Translations under genes and position numbers: made by a program
Source of the DNA: Sphingomonas sp.
Lineage (GTDB): Bacteria; Pseudomonadota; Alphaproteobacteria; Sphingomonadales; Sphingomonadaceae
Reading direction: 5' to 3'
DNA: 64,000 nucleotides
Assembly (NCBI RefSeq): GCF_019635515.1
Contig: NZ_JAHBZI010000001.1
Coordinates: forward strand, 1,302,001 to 1,366,000
Shown here: positions 53,985 through 62,835 of the stretch, in pieces
Layout: the number at the start of each line of letters is the position of its first letter
How positions within the stretch are numbered: the stretch's first letter is position 1
Notes under the pieces: model-generated
Database searches by the model: none
Told to the model about the DNA's origin: nothing
What the model saw: the letters and a program-made list of their open reading frames with translations, nothing else

Positions 53985-55517
53985 CTAAGCTGCGGCGTTG
54001 ATCTGGGCGATCAGCGCCCTGTGCGCGGGCAGGTCCTGCGTCGCGCGTTCGCCGAAATTGCGGATGCGCTGGAACAGCTTCTCGGCGCCGGCGACATTGG
54101 GGAAGTCCTCGCGCCCGGCCGAGAGATCGGTGCGGAATTCCATGCCATAGAGGATATACTGATAGTTGAAGAAGGCGAAGCTCTCGACGTCGAGCGTGAA
54201 ATCGTAGCGGCTCGGCGGGCGATAACGCCATTCCTCGAGCAACTCGCGCAGCCGTTCGGGGATCGAGGCCGGATCGGCATTCTCGCGCCAGAACGGCTCG
54301 CTGCGCTGGCTGAGGCAATAATGCAGCTTGAGGAAATTGACGATGTTGTCGTAGCGCGCGGCGATCAGCTGGTTAAAGCGGCGGGCGGGGGCGTCGATCG
54401 GTCCGTTATGCGGGAACAGCTCGGCGATCATGCCGATCGCCGCCTCAATCAGCAGCACGCCGGTGGATTCGAGCGGCTCGACGAAGCCGCCCGAAAGGCC
54501 CACCGCGACGCAGTTCCTGACCCATTGCTTCTCGCGATAGCCAGCCTCGAAGGGGATGTGCCGGGTCTGATAGTCCGTCGCGCTCGGGCCGACATAGCTT
54601 CGCAATATCTCCTCGGCGCGATCGGCGGAGATATGGTCATCCGAATAGACGCAGCCGATGCCGCGCGCGCCAGCGAGGCCGATATCCCAGGTCCAGCCGG
54701 CCTCGTGGGCGGTGGCGATGGTGAAGCTCTCCAGCGGTGCGTCGGGCTGCGCATAAGGTAGCTTGCAGGTGATCGCGGCGTTGGCGAAGAGATGGTCGCG
54801 CACCGATTTGAACGGCGACCGTAGCGCGCGGCCGATCAGCTCGGCGCGGAAACCGGTGCAATCGATGTAGAGATCGGCGTTGAGGGCGCCATGTTCGACG
54901 GACACCACCTCGGCGATCGCCCCGCCGTCGTCGAGGCCGACATGGCTGACCGTGCCCTGAAGGTGGCGCACGCCCAGCTCGCGGGCGCGCTCGGCGAGGA
55001 CCTGGGCGAGGCTCGCCGCGTCGAAATGATAGGCGTAGTTGAGCGGGCCGTCGAAATCGCCTTCGTGCGGGCGCTTGGGGGCGCGGCGCGCGTCGGCGAC
55101 GCGGTTCTGGATCGTCACCGCCTCGGCGAACGGGGGCCGGCTCTTCTCGTCCTGAAGCAGCCAATAGGAGACGAGATTGGCGCCATCGGCGTGGAAGGGT
55201 GCTTCGAACGGATGGAAGAAGTGGCTGTGCTCGCCAGATCTGGGCGTGCGCACCCAATCGGTGAAGCGGATGCCCTGCTTGAAGGTCGCGGAGGTCTCGC
55301 GGATGAAGCGGCTCTCGTCGATGCCGAGGAACTTGAGCGTTTCGCGGATGGTCGGAAAGGTGCCTTCGCCGACGCCGACAGTGCCAATCTCGGGGGATTC
55401 GAGCAGGGTGATCTCGAGCCGCCCGTGATCGGACAGCTCGAGGAAGCGGGCGAGATAGGCGGCGGCGAGCCAGCCGGCCGTGCCGCCGCCGACGATCAGG
55501 ATGCTGCGTTTGCGCAT
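53985..55517 (-). CDS. Tryptophan-halogenase-family flavoprotein
   Basis: 510 residues. N-terminal FAD site ILIVGGGTAGWLAAAYLAR (GxGxxG-type plus GW), ITLLESPEIGTVGVGEGTFPTIRETL and a Lys in FKQGIRFTDW at the position of the halogenase catalytic lysine. The usual WxWxIP motif reads WTWDIG (Trp275 and Trp277 kept, Pro replaced by Gly). LSGGFVEPLESTGVLLI is the second FAD motif. Members near TonB receptors and sugar transporters are common in sphingomonads and mostly uncharacterised. Halogenation of tryptophan itself is not assured; no flavin reductase lies nearby. Confidence 0.88.
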   Translation of the reverse strand: MRKRSILIVGGGTAGWLAAAYLARFLELSDHGRLEITLLESPEIGTVGVGEGTFPTIRETLKFLGIDESRFIRETSATFKQGIRFTDWVRTPRSGEHSHFFHPFEAPFHADGANLVSYWLLQDEKSRPPFAEAVTIQNRVADARRAPKRPHEGDFDGPLNYAYHFDAASLAQVLAERARELGVRHLQGTVSHVGLDDGGAIAEVVSVEHGALNADLYIDCTGFRAELIGRALRSPFKSVRDHLFANAAITCKLPYAQPDAPLESFTIATAHEAGWTWDIGLAGARGIGCVYSDDHISADRAEEILRSYVGPSATDYQTRHIPFEAGYREKQWVRNCVAVGLSGGFVEPLESTGVLLIEAAIGMIAELFPHNGPIDAPARRFNQLIAARYDNIVNFLKLHYCLSQRSEPFWRENADPASIPERLRELLEEWRYRPPSRYDFTLDVESFAFFNYQYILYGMEFRTDLSAGREDFPNVAGAEKLFQRIRNFGERATQDLPAHRALIAQINAAA

Positions 55518-55545
55518 TGCTCCGACCGTCCGCGGCGCGCTGGCC

Positions 55546-55854
55546 TTATTTGACCGGCTGCGCGGTGTTGCCGGCGTCGTCGCGGTTGACCTTGGCGGTC
55601 ATGCCGCTCGCGTCGGCGTCGTCCAGCGTCTGCTCATCGGCAGTGAGCGTGGCGCTCGGCGGGGTGGTGACGCTCGCGGTGTTGTCGATGTGGGTCGCCG
55701 GCGGAGCCTCGTCCACCACGTTCGTCACGTCGGCCGGTTCTTCGACCATGTTGGTGACGTTGGTCTCGGCGACCGGCGCGTCGTCGGCCTTGTTGTGGCA
55801 GGCGGCGAGGGCGACGCCAGCGGCGGCGAGCAGGGCGATGGTCTTGATCTTCAT
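55546..55854 (-). CDS. Small lipoprotein of unknown function
   Basis: 102 residues from the ATG at 55854. Lipoprotein signal MKIKTIALLAAAGVALAAC with lipobox L-A-A-C (Cys19). The mature part is acidic and low in complexity, with three partial repeats of the type V-T-N-(M/V)-V-(E/D)-E-(P/A) (for example VTNMVEEPADVTNVVDEAPP), and is probably disordered. It lies 16 bases downstream of the L,D-transpeptidase gene on the same strand and is probably cotranscribed with it and the halogenase gene. Confidence 0.8.
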   Translation of the reverse strand: MKIKTIALLAAAGVALAACHNKADDAPVAETNVTNMVEEPADVTNVVDEAPPATHIDNTASVTTPPSATLTADEQTLDDADASGMTAKVNRDDAGNTAQPVK

Positions 55855-55870
55855 GGTCTTTATCCTCTTG

Positions 55871-57352
55871 TCAGCGTGCGGACACCGCGGCGGCGGTAAT
55901 CGCGGAACGTTTCTCAACCTTTGCCGCGAGCGTCTTGTCCCAGCCATAGGGATCCGCGCGGAAGTTCATCGTGCCGTTCGAATTGGCGAATGCGGTCCAG
56001 TACAGCAGATAGACCGCGACCTGATCCTGCGGCTGTAGCTGGACGCGGAGCGTCTTGCCCGTGCTGAGCTCGGCATTGATCGCATCGGGCTGCCACTGCG
56101 GATCGTTGCGGAGCAGCAGCTGCGCGAGCGGCCCGGGTTTCTCAAGCCGCACGCAGCCATGGCTGTCCTGCCGCACGAACCGGGCGAAACCGGCCTGGGC
56201 CGGCGTGTCGTGGAGATACACGGCATAGGGGTTGTCGAAATCGAACTTGTAGCGGCCGAGCGCGCTGCGCGGGCCGGGCTGCTGCTGCAGGCGGCGGTTC
56301 GCGCCGGTGCCGATGATCTTGTAGCCCTGCGCCTTGAGCGCGGCCTCGCCCTTTGGCCACAGCTCCTTCTGGGCGATGCCGGCAGGCACGTTCCACGGCG
56401 GATTGAGCACGATCGAATGGATGCGCGACTGCAGCATCGGGGTCTCGTTGCCGGGGCGGCCGGTCACCGCCTTCATCGAGGCGATCGGGGCGTCGCCCTC
56501 GAACACGGTCAGCACCGCGGCGGCGATGTTGACCTGTATGCGCTTGGCGGGAAGCTCCGCAGGCAGCCAGCGCCAGCGCTCCATATTGGCCATGATCTGG
56601 CGGACACGGTCGCCGGCGGGGACATTCAATGCGGCGAGGGTGCCGCTGGAGACGACACCGGTGGGGTTGAGGCCATAGCGCCGCTGTGCGCGGATCACGG
56701 CTTCCTTGAGGGCGGCGTCGAACTTGTCGCCGCCGGCGGAAAGCTGCGAGTCTTCAACGGCGAGGCGCGTGCGCAGCGCCGCGACGCGGGCGCCGCTTGC
56801 GCCCATGGCGAGGTCGGGGCCGACAACCTGCTTGGCCCAGCCGCCCGCGGCTTCGATCTTGCGATAATTGGCCAGGCCGGCCTGCAGCGCGTCATAGCCG
56901 GAATAAGGTGGCGGCAGCGCGCGCAGCCACTTGTCGAGGCGGTCGCGGTTCACCGCGTCGGCAAAGCCGGGCAGGGGATCATAGGCGGCCGGGCGCAGGC
57001 CCCAATCCTGCTGGAAATCCTCAGTGGCGAGCCGGCCGGAATGGACCGCCCGGGCATAATCGAGCGCGGCCCGGACCAGCGCGTCGTTATCGGTGGGCGC
57101 GGGCGGGCGAGTGCCATCGTGGCGCAGGCCCTGCGCGAAGCCAGCATCGGCGAGCAACGGCGCGAGCTGCGCGGCCTGGGCTGCGGTCAGCACCGGCAGG
57201 GGGGCGGGCGCGGGCACCGCCTGCACCATCGGCGCGGTCTGCGGCGCGGGCGTCACCTGTTGCGCGAATACGGGGGCGCCGATGACGATTGCCGCCACCG
57301 CCAGAAGGCCGCCCTTGCGCCAGGCGTGGCTCGTTTTCGCGTCGCTGCTCAC
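55871..57352 (-). CDS. L,D-transpeptidase, YcbB/LdtD-like
   Basis: 493 residues from GTG 57352. Signal segment (GGLLAVAAIVIGAPVFAQ), a Pro-rich linker, a helical scaffold region (about residues 50-180), a peptidoglycan-binding-like domain (about 185-250) and the YkuD catalytic domain with RIHSIVLNPPWNVP and the active site RFVRQDSHGCVRLEKP (Cys in SHGCVRL). This layout is that of YcbB/LdtD, which makes 3-3 crosslinks in peptidoglycan. A large domain insertion after the YkuD strands (KELWPKGEAALKAQGY) is also present, as in that family. It is divergent from the fucP-like gene. Confidence 0.93.
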   Translation of the reverse strand: MSSDAKTSHAWRKGGLLAVAAIVIGAPVFAQQVTPAPQTAPMVQAVPAPAPLPVLTAAQAAQLAPLLADAGFAQGLRHDGTRPPAPTDNDALVRAALDYARAVHSGRLATEDFQQDWGLRPAAYDPLPGFADAVNRDRLDKWLRALPPPYSGYDALQAGLANYRKIEAAGGWAKQVVGPDLAMGASGARVAALRTRLAVEDSQLSAGGDKFDAALKEAVIRAQRRYGLNPTGVVSSGTLAALNVPAGDRVRQIMANMERWRWLPAELPAKRIQVNIAAAVLTVFEGDAPIASMKAVTGRPGNETPMLQSRIHSIVLNPPWNVPAGIAQKELWPKGEAALKAQGYKIIGTGANRRLQQQPGPRSALGRYKFDFDNPYAVYLHDTPAQAGFARFVRQDSHGCVRLEKPGPLAQLLLRNDPQWQPDAINAELSTGKTLRVQLQPQDQVAVYLLYWTAFANSNGTMNFRADPYGWDKTLAAKVEKRSAITAAAVSAR

Positions 57353-57474
57353 TCGTCTTTACTCCCGCTCGCCCGTTTCCCGCGGGCATGCAAACTGACT
57401 CGTGTCATTCAATAGGCAAAGCGCGACCGGAGCGCGAGAGACTATTGCAGCTTTTCGTGTCGATGCTTGACATT

Positions 57475-57486
57475 GGCAACGTTGTC
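57475..57486. promoter_or_regulatory. LacI-type operator upstream of the sugar transporter gene
   Basis: GGCAACGTTGTC matches the common LacI-family half-site pair GACAACGTTGTC at 11 of 12 positions and lies 61 bases before the transporter start. A TTGACA (57467-57472) just upstream could be the -35 of the promoter, so repressor binding would cover it. No LacI gene lies in this window. Confidence 0.5.
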
Positions 57487-57546
57487 GGCCCAACCTTGGT
57501 CCATCAAGCCGTCGCGCGCGACGCGAACGGCGAAATCGCAGGGGAA

Positions 57547-58902
57547 ATGATGGTGGCATCCGCACGTTCGACACAGACGATGGCGGCGTTCGCCGCGGTC
57601 ACGACCTTATTCTTCGCATGGGGGTTCATCACCTCGCTGGTCGATCCTCTGGTCGCCGCGGTCAAGGGCATCTTCACGCTCACCGACCTGCAGGCGCAGG
57701 CCAGCGCGTTCGCGTTCTTCTTCGCCTATTTCGTGGTGTCGTTCCCGGCGGCCGCGCTGGTTTCCAGGATCAGGGCGGTTCCGGCGATCATCACCGCGCT
57801 GGTGATGATGATCGCGGGCTGCCTGATCATGCTCGCCGCGGCCAATGCCGCCAATTACTGGCTGGTGCTGGCCGGGCTGTTCGTGCTGGCGAGCGGGATC
57901 ACCATCCTGCAGGTCGCGGCCAATCCGCTGGCGGCGGCGCTGGGCGACCCGAAACTCAGCCATTTCCGCCTGGTGCTCAGCCAGACCTTCAACTCGGTCG
58001 GCACCTTCCTCGGCCCGCTGCTCGGCGCGCACCTGTTCCTGGCGGGTGTCGAAGTGAAGGAAGGCACGGTCGTCACCGAGGCCGTGCGCGAACAGGCGCT
58101 GGCTGGGATCGACCAGGCCTATTTCTGGATCTGCGGGTTGATCGCGGCGCTGGCGCTGTTCTTCTGGTTCAGCCGCCGCGTGGTCAACAGTGCCGCGCCG
58201 GTCGCGCCCGAAGGCTCGCAACAGGGTTTCGCCGGGCTCGTCTCCTCGGCCTTCTCTTCGAAATGGACGATGCTCGGTGGGCTCGCGATCTTCCTCTATG
58301 TCGGCGCCGAAGTCGCGATCGGCACGCAGATGGCGCTGTTCCTCAACGGTGACAGCGTGTGGGGGCATTCCGACGCGCCGTTCGGCGTGCCGCTGCTCGG
58401 CACATTGATGGGCAGCGACGGCGTGCCGGGTGTCTCGCTTCAGGAGGCGGGCAAGGCGGTCGCGTTCTATTGGGGCGGGGCGATGATCGGCCGCTTCATC
58501 GGTTCCGGCCTGCTGACCATCGTCCGCGCCGACCGGCTGCTGGCGCTGTTCACCGCCGTCGCGGCGGCGATGTGCCTTTATGTGTTCGCGATTGGCGGGG
58601 TTACCGGTGGCTTCGTCGCGCTGGCGATCGGTCTGTTCAATTCGATCATGTTCCCGGTGATCTTCACGCTGACGCTCGAGCGCTCGACCGCCAGCGCCGA
58701 GGCGACTTCGGGCATGCTTTGCACCGCCATCGTCGGCGGCGCCGTGATGCCGCTGCTGGTCGGCGCGGTGTCGGACGGGCATGGCTATGCCTTCGCGATG
58801 ATCGTGCCGGCGCTGTGTTACGTGGTGCTGTGCATCTTCGCGGTGGCGGCGGGACGCACGCCGGCGATCCACGCCGAGGGCGAGATCGCTTCGATCCACT
58901 GA
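57547..58902 (+). CDS. Sugar:proton symporter, FucP/GlcP-like MFS
   Basis: 451 residues from the ATG at 57547; AGGGG lies immediately upstream, and the ATG at 57550 is as good. Twelve-helix major facilitator of the FucP group: FFAWGFITSLVDPLVAAVKGIF, LQAQASAFAFFFAYFVVSFPAAALVSR and LAGLFVLASGITILQVAANPLAAALGD with the FucP-type N-P segment and LSQTFNSVGTFLGPLLGAHL. It imports a monosaccharide (fucose, glucose or N-acetylglucosamine in known members). A LacI-like operator lies upstream and an oxidoreductase gene downstream. Confidence 0.9.
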   Translation: MMVASARSTQTMAAFAAVTTLFFAWGFITSLVDPLVAAVKGIFTLTDLQAQASAFAFFFAYFVVSFPAAALVSRIRAVPAIITALVMMIAGCLIMLAAANAANYWLVLAGLFVLASGITILQVAANPLAAALGDPKLSHFRLVLSQTFNSVGTFLGPLLGAHLFLAGVEVKEGTVVTEAVREQALAGIDQAYFWICGLIAALALFFWFSRRVVNSAAPVAPEGSQQGFAGLVSSAFSSKWTMLGGLAIFLYVGAEVAIGTQMALFLNGDSVWGHSDAPFGVPLLGTLMGSDGVPGVSLQEAGKAVAFYWGGAMIGRFIGSGLLTIVRADRLLALFTAVAAAMCLYVFAIGGVTGGFVALAIGLFNSIMFPVIFTLTLERSTASAEATSGMLCTAIVGGAVMPLLVGAVSDGHGYAFAMIVPALCYVVLCIFAVAAGRTPAIHAEGEIASIH

Positions 58903-58916
58903 TAAAAGGGGGAGGA

Positions 58917-58949
58917 CCTTGCCGCCGGCTGTCACCGCCGGCGGCAAGG
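58917..58949 (+). terminator. Hairpin after the sugar transporter gene
   Basis: CCTTGCCGCCGG (58917-58928) pairs perfectly with CCGGCGGCAAGG (58938-58949) with a nine-base loop. It has no T-tract, so termination may be factor-dependent. Confidence 0.6.
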
Positions 58950-59103
58950 GACTAACTGGTGCGCGTGTTACGCAACCCGGGCCTGTCGCCCGCGCCCAAC
59001 GGCTGGCCCAAATCCAGTAACGGCAGCGCCCGCGAAAACTTGCGTGCCCGTGCAAGGCAAAGCACGGTAGCCCTGTCGCACCGCCGTATCCGGGAAGCCA
59101 GCA

Positions 59104-60141
59104 ATGCCGACTCCGCGCACATTCTCGCCGATCCGCACGGGCTTGATCGGCTATGGCCTGGGCGGCCTCGCATTCCACGCGCCGCTGATCGACGCGGTGC
59201 CCGAGCTGGAACTGGCGGCGGTCGCCACTTCACGGACGGATCAGGTGCACGCGCGTTACCCCAGGGTTGCCGTCACCACCGCCGAGACGCTGATCGCCGA
59301 TCCGGGAATTGCGCTGGTCGCGATCTCTACGCCCAATGACAGCCATCATCCCCTCGCCAGGGCGGCATTGCTGGCCGGCAAGCATGTCGTGATCGACAAG
59401 CCGTTCACCAACACCGTTGCCGAGGCCGAGGAACTTGATGCGCTGGCGAAGGAGCGCGGGCTGGTTCTCAGCGTGTTTCACAATCGCCGCTGGGACGGGG
59501 ATTTCCTGACGGTCCAGAAGCTGCTGGCGAGCGGTGTGCTGGGCGAGGTGGTGAACGCGGAGCTGCGCTGGGACCGCTTCCGTCCCGAAGTCACCGCCGC
59601 CTGGCGCGACATACCCGAGGCGGGATCGGGCATTCTTGCCGACCTTGGGCCGCATCTGATCGATCAGGCGCTGCTACTGTTCGGCGTGCCCGAAGCGCTG
59701 GGCGCCGATATCGCTGTCCAGCGCATGGACGCGCGTACCGACGACTATTTCGAGATCATTTTCTCTTACGGCAGCCGCCGGGTGACGCTCTCGGCCGGGC
59801 GCTTGTTCGCCAGGGCGCGGCCGCGCTTTTCGTTACATGGCACCGAAGCCAGCTTCGTCAAATATGGCCTCGATCCGCAGGAGCCGATGATGAAGGCGGG
59901 CGGCAAGCCGGGCGAGCATGTCGAGGATCCCGCGCTCTATGGCGTGATCACGCGCGGGGATGGATCGGAAGAGACGGTGCCGACGCCGAAGGGGGACTAT
60001 CGCGCTTTCTATTCAGGCGTGGCGCAGGCGATCACGGGCGGCGGCGAGCCGCCGGTCACCGCCGCCGATGCGATCCTCGGGCTGCGTATCATGGATCTCG
60101 CCCGGCAGAGTTCGCGCGAGGGGCGGCGGATCGATTTATAG
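59104..60141 (+). CDS. Gfo/Idh/MocA family oxidoreductase
   Basis: 345 residues. NAD(P)-binding N-terminus RTGLIGYGLGGLAFHAPLI, then VAISTPNDSHHPLARAALLAGKHVVIDKPFTNTVAEAEEL, with the catalytic-type Lys of the DKP motif. The C-terminal domain begins with VFHNRRWDGDFLTVQKLL and holds the substrate (GILADLGPHLIDQALLLFG, with the usual D-x-x-x-H pair). Such enzymes oxidise sugars or inositols. It is on the same strand as the sugar transporter, separated by a hairpin and 201 bases. The substrate is unknown. Confidence 0.9.
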   Translation: MPTPRTFSPIRTGLIGYGLGGLAFHAPLIDAVPELELAAVATSRTDQVHARYPRVAVTTAETLIADPGIALVAISTPNDSHHPLARAALLAGKHVVIDKPFTNTVAEAEELDALAKERGLVLSVFHNRRWDGDFLTVQKLLASGVLGEVVNAELRWDRFRPEVTAAWRDIPEAGSGILADLGPHLIDQALLLFGVPEALGADIAVQRMDARTDDYFEIIFSYGSRRVTLSAGRLFARARPRFSLHGTEASFVKYGLDPQEPMMKAGGKPGEHVEDPALYGVITRGDGSEETVPTPKGDYRAFYSGVAQAITGGGEPPVTAADAILGLRIMDLARQSSREGRRIDL

Positions 60142-60200
60142 CGGTTCCCGGTGGAGGACCAGGGCGCCGGAATTCGGGCTCGCGAAGGGGAATGCCGGCG

Positions 60201-62246
60201 TCAGGGCAGGTTGGCCTTGAGCTCGTCGAGCCAGGGCTTGGCGACGCCGTCCGATGGGGCGCGCCAGTCGCCGCGCGGGCTTACCGCTCCGCCCGGCGAG
60301 ACCTTGGGGCCGTTGGGCAGCGCCGAACGCTTGAACTGGCTGGTCTGGAAGAAGCGGAACAGGAAGGTCTCAAGCCATTTGGCGATAGTCGCCAGATCAT
60401 AGGCGTGGCGGCCATCCTCGGGGAAGCCGAGCGGCCATTGGCCCGCCTGGGCATCCTGCCACGCGTGCCACGCCAGGAACGCGATCTTGGACGGGCGCAG
60501 GCCGTGGCGGATCGTGTAATGCAGGAAGAAATCGTGCAGCTCATAGGGGCCGATGCGGTCCTGCGTGCTCTGCATCTTGCCATCGGCATCGGCGGGGACG
60601 AGCTCGGGCGAAATCTCGGTATCGAGGATCGCGCGGATCGTATCGGCGGCTTGACCGGTGAACTGGCCGGTCGCGAGCGTCCAGCGGATCAGATACTGGA
60701 TCAGCGTCTTGGGCACGCCGGCGTTGACGCCGTAATGGCTCATATGATCGCCGACGCCATAGGTGCACCAGCCAAGCGCGAGTTCGGAAAGATCGCCGGT
60801 GCCGAGGACGAAGCCCTCGTGCTGGTTGGCGAGGCGGAACAGATAATCGGTGCGCAGACCCGCCTGAACGTTCTCGAAGGTGACGTCGTAGACCTTTTCT
60901 CCGCGTGCGAAGGGGTGGCCCATGTCGGCGAGCATCTGGCGGGCGGCGGGGGTGATGTCGATTTCCGCGCCGGTGACGCCGAGCGCGTCCATCAGCTTCC
61001 AGGCGTTGGATCTGGTGGCATCGCCGGTGGCGAAGCCGGGCATGGTGTAGCCGAGAATGTCGGTGCGCGGGCGGCCGAGCCGGTCCATCGCCCGGGCGGC
61101 GACGATCAGCGCATGGGTGGAATCGAGCCCACCCGAGACGCCGATGACGATATGCTTCGTGCCGGTCGAGACGATGCGCTTGCGCAGCCCCTCGACCTGG
61201 ATGTTGAAGGCCTCATAGCAATCCGCCTCAAGCTTCTCCGGCGTATTGGGCACGAACGGGAAGCGGCGCAGTGCGCGGATCAGCCCGCGGTCGGCGAAAT
61301 CGGGCTGGTGGTCGAAGCGTATCCGGCGGAAGCGCGTCTCGGGATGGCCGTTGGCGGCGGCGCAATCGTTGAACGTGCCCATCCGCGCGCGTTCCAGACG
61401 AAGCCGTTCGAGATCGAGATCGGCATATTCGATCTCCGTGACGAGGTCGAAGCGGTCGCTGGCCGCCAGCAATTCGCCCAGCTCATAGATCAGTCCTTCG
61501 CCGTCCCAGGCCAGATCGGTCGTACTCTCGCCCGGACCCGATGCCGAATAGACATAGGCGGCGACGGCACGCGCCGATTGCGCCGCGCACAGCATCCGCC
61601 GCTCGCGGCTCTTGCCGATGACGATATTGGAGGCGGAAAGGTTGCACAGCACCAGCGCCCCGGCGAGCGCGCCCTGGGTGGAGGGGGGCAGGGGCGCCCA
61701 ATAATCCTCGCAAATCTCGATATGGAAGACGAAGTCGTCGAGGTCGCCAGCGGCGAAGATCAGGTCTGCGCCGAAGGGGGCGGTCTGCCCGGCGACAGTG
61801 ATCTCAAGCCCGGCCAGCCCGGCGCCGCTCGCGAACCAGCGCTTCTCATAATATTCGCGGTAATTGGGCAAATAGGTCTTGGGCACCACGCCGAGGATGC
61901 GGCCGCGAGCGATGGCGAGCGCGCAATTATAGATACGGCCGTTGCGGCGCAGCGCGGCGCCGACCAGCAGCACCGGTTTGAGATCCGTGCTCGCCGCGAC
62001 GATCGCCGCGACGCCCGCTTCGGTGGCGTCGAGGATCGCGCCCTGCAGATGCAGGTCATCGATGGCGTAAGAAGTGACGTTGAGCTCGGGGAAGACCAGC
62101 AGGTCGGCGCCTTCGGCATCGCCTTGCCTTACCAGGGCGATGGTCGCTTCGGCATTGGCGGCGGGATCGCCCGCGGTCGCGATCGGCGTGCAAACGCCGG
62201 CGCGGATCATTCCCTGGCGGTGGAGCGAATAAAAGGGATGGGTCAC
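60201..62246 (-). CDS. nadE: Glutamine-dependent NAD+ synthetase
   Basis: 681 residues from GTG 62246, which overlaps the stop of the upstream pncC gene (GTGA). Last step of NAD synthesis, from nicotinate adenine dinucleotide. The N-terminal glutaminase (nitrilase) domain shows the Glu-Lys-Cys triad: LVFPELNVTSYAIDDL, VVPKTYLPNYREYYEKRWF and FHIEICEDYWAPLPPS. The C-terminal synthetase shows the P-loop VIGVSGGLDSTHALIVAARAM and LGTGDLSELALGWCTYGVGDHMSHYGVNAG. It is the large two-domain form. Confidence 0.96.
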   Translation of the reverse strand: MTHPFYSLHRQGMIRAGVCTPIATAGDPAANAEATIALVRQGDAEGADLLVFPELNVTSYAIDDLHLQGAILDATEAGVAAIVAASTDLKPVLLVGAALRRNGRIYNCALAIARGRILGVVPKTYLPNYREYYEKRWFASGAGLAGLEITVAGQTAPFGADLIFAAGDLDDFVFHIEICEDYWAPLPPSTQGALAGALVLCNLSASNIVIGKSRERRMLCAAQSARAVAAYVYSASGPGESTTDLAWDGEGLIYELGELLAASDRFDLVTEIEYADLDLERLRLERARMGTFNDCAAANGHPETRFRRIRFDHQPDFADRGLIRALRRFPFVPNTPEKLEADCYEAFNIQVEGLRKRIVSTGTKHIVIGVSGGLDSTHALIVAARAMDRLGRPRTDILGYTMPGFATGDATRSNAWKLMDALGVTGAEIDITPAARQMLADMGHPFARGEKVYDVTFENVQAGLRTDYLFRLANQHEGFVLGTGDLSELALGWCTYGVGDHMSHYGVNAGVPKTLIQYLIRWTLATGQFTGQAADTIRAILDTEISPELVPADADGKMQSTQDRIGPYELHDFFLHYTIRHGLRPSKIAFLAWHAWQDAQAGQWPLGFPEDGRHAYDLATIAKWLETFLFRFFQTSQFKRSALPNGPKVSPGGAVSPRGDWRAPSDGVAKPWLDELKANLP

Positions 62247-62746
62247 AGCGCCTCGTCCAGCATTTCCAGCGCCTCGCGCATGCATTCGATGCGCACCGGA
62301 CCGCGCCCGATATCGCCGAAATGTCTCTCGCGGTGCCGGGTCGCACCCCGTTCGCTGGCACAGGCGAAATGGACCAACCCCGGCTCATCCTCCGGCGCCC
62401 CCTGCCCGGCAAAGCCCGTCACCGATACCGCGACTTGCGCCATGCTCTTGCGCAGCGCACCCTCGGCCATCGCCCGCGCCACCGCCTCGCTGACCGGCCC
62501 GGCGCTTTCGATCAGTTGTGGATCGATTCCCAGCATCGCCGCCTTGGCCTCGTTGGAATAGACGACAAACCCGCGCTCGAACGCGTGCGCCGCGCCCTCG
62601 ACATCGGTGAGCAGCGAGGCGAGCAGCCCGCCGGTGCAGCTTTCGGCGGTGGCGAGACGCAACTTGCGGCGGCAGGCGCGCTCAAGCACGATGCGCGCCG
62701 CCGCATCGACGGAATCGGGCAGTACGGGCGATAGCGTTTCGCTCAT
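62243..62746 (-). CDS. pncC: Nicotinamide-nucleotide amidohydrolase (PncC/CinA C-terminal family)
   Basis: 167 residues with only the CinA C-terminal domain: LRLATAESCTGGLLASLLTDVEGAAHAFERGFVVYSNEAKAAMLG and VAVSVTGFAGQGAPEDEPGLVHFAC. PncC deamidates NMN to NaMN, feeding the pyridine nucleotide cycle that ends with NadE. Overlap with nadE (four bases) shows an operon for NAD recycling. No N-terminal MoaB-like domain is present. Confidence 0.93.
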   Translation of the reverse strand: MSETLSPVLPDSVDAAARIVLERACRRKLRLATAESCTGGLLASLLTDVEGAAHAFERGFVVYSNEAKAAMLGIDPQLIESAGPVSEAVARAMAEGALRKSMAQVAVSVTGFAGQGAPEDEPGLVHFACASERGATRHRERHFGDIGRGPVRIECMREALEMLDEAL

Positions 62747-62835
62747 GCAACACCCTCTAGGCCCTCAGGGGCGGCGGTGCCAGCCCGCGGGGAGAGGAAG
62801 CGCCAACGCGTTGATTGCGCGGGAGTTGCCCTGCG

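Noticed and set aside
53910..54761. 283-codon plus-strand frame overlapping the porin end and the halogenase gene
   Set aside because: Both the porin and halogenase frames have strong family features. This frame is antisense to the FAD protein for most of its length and lacks any domain.
60192..62561. 789-codon plus-strand frame over nadE and pncC
   Set aside because: NadE and PncC motifs on the minus strand are clear; the plus-strand product is an Ala/Gly/Asp-rich shadow.
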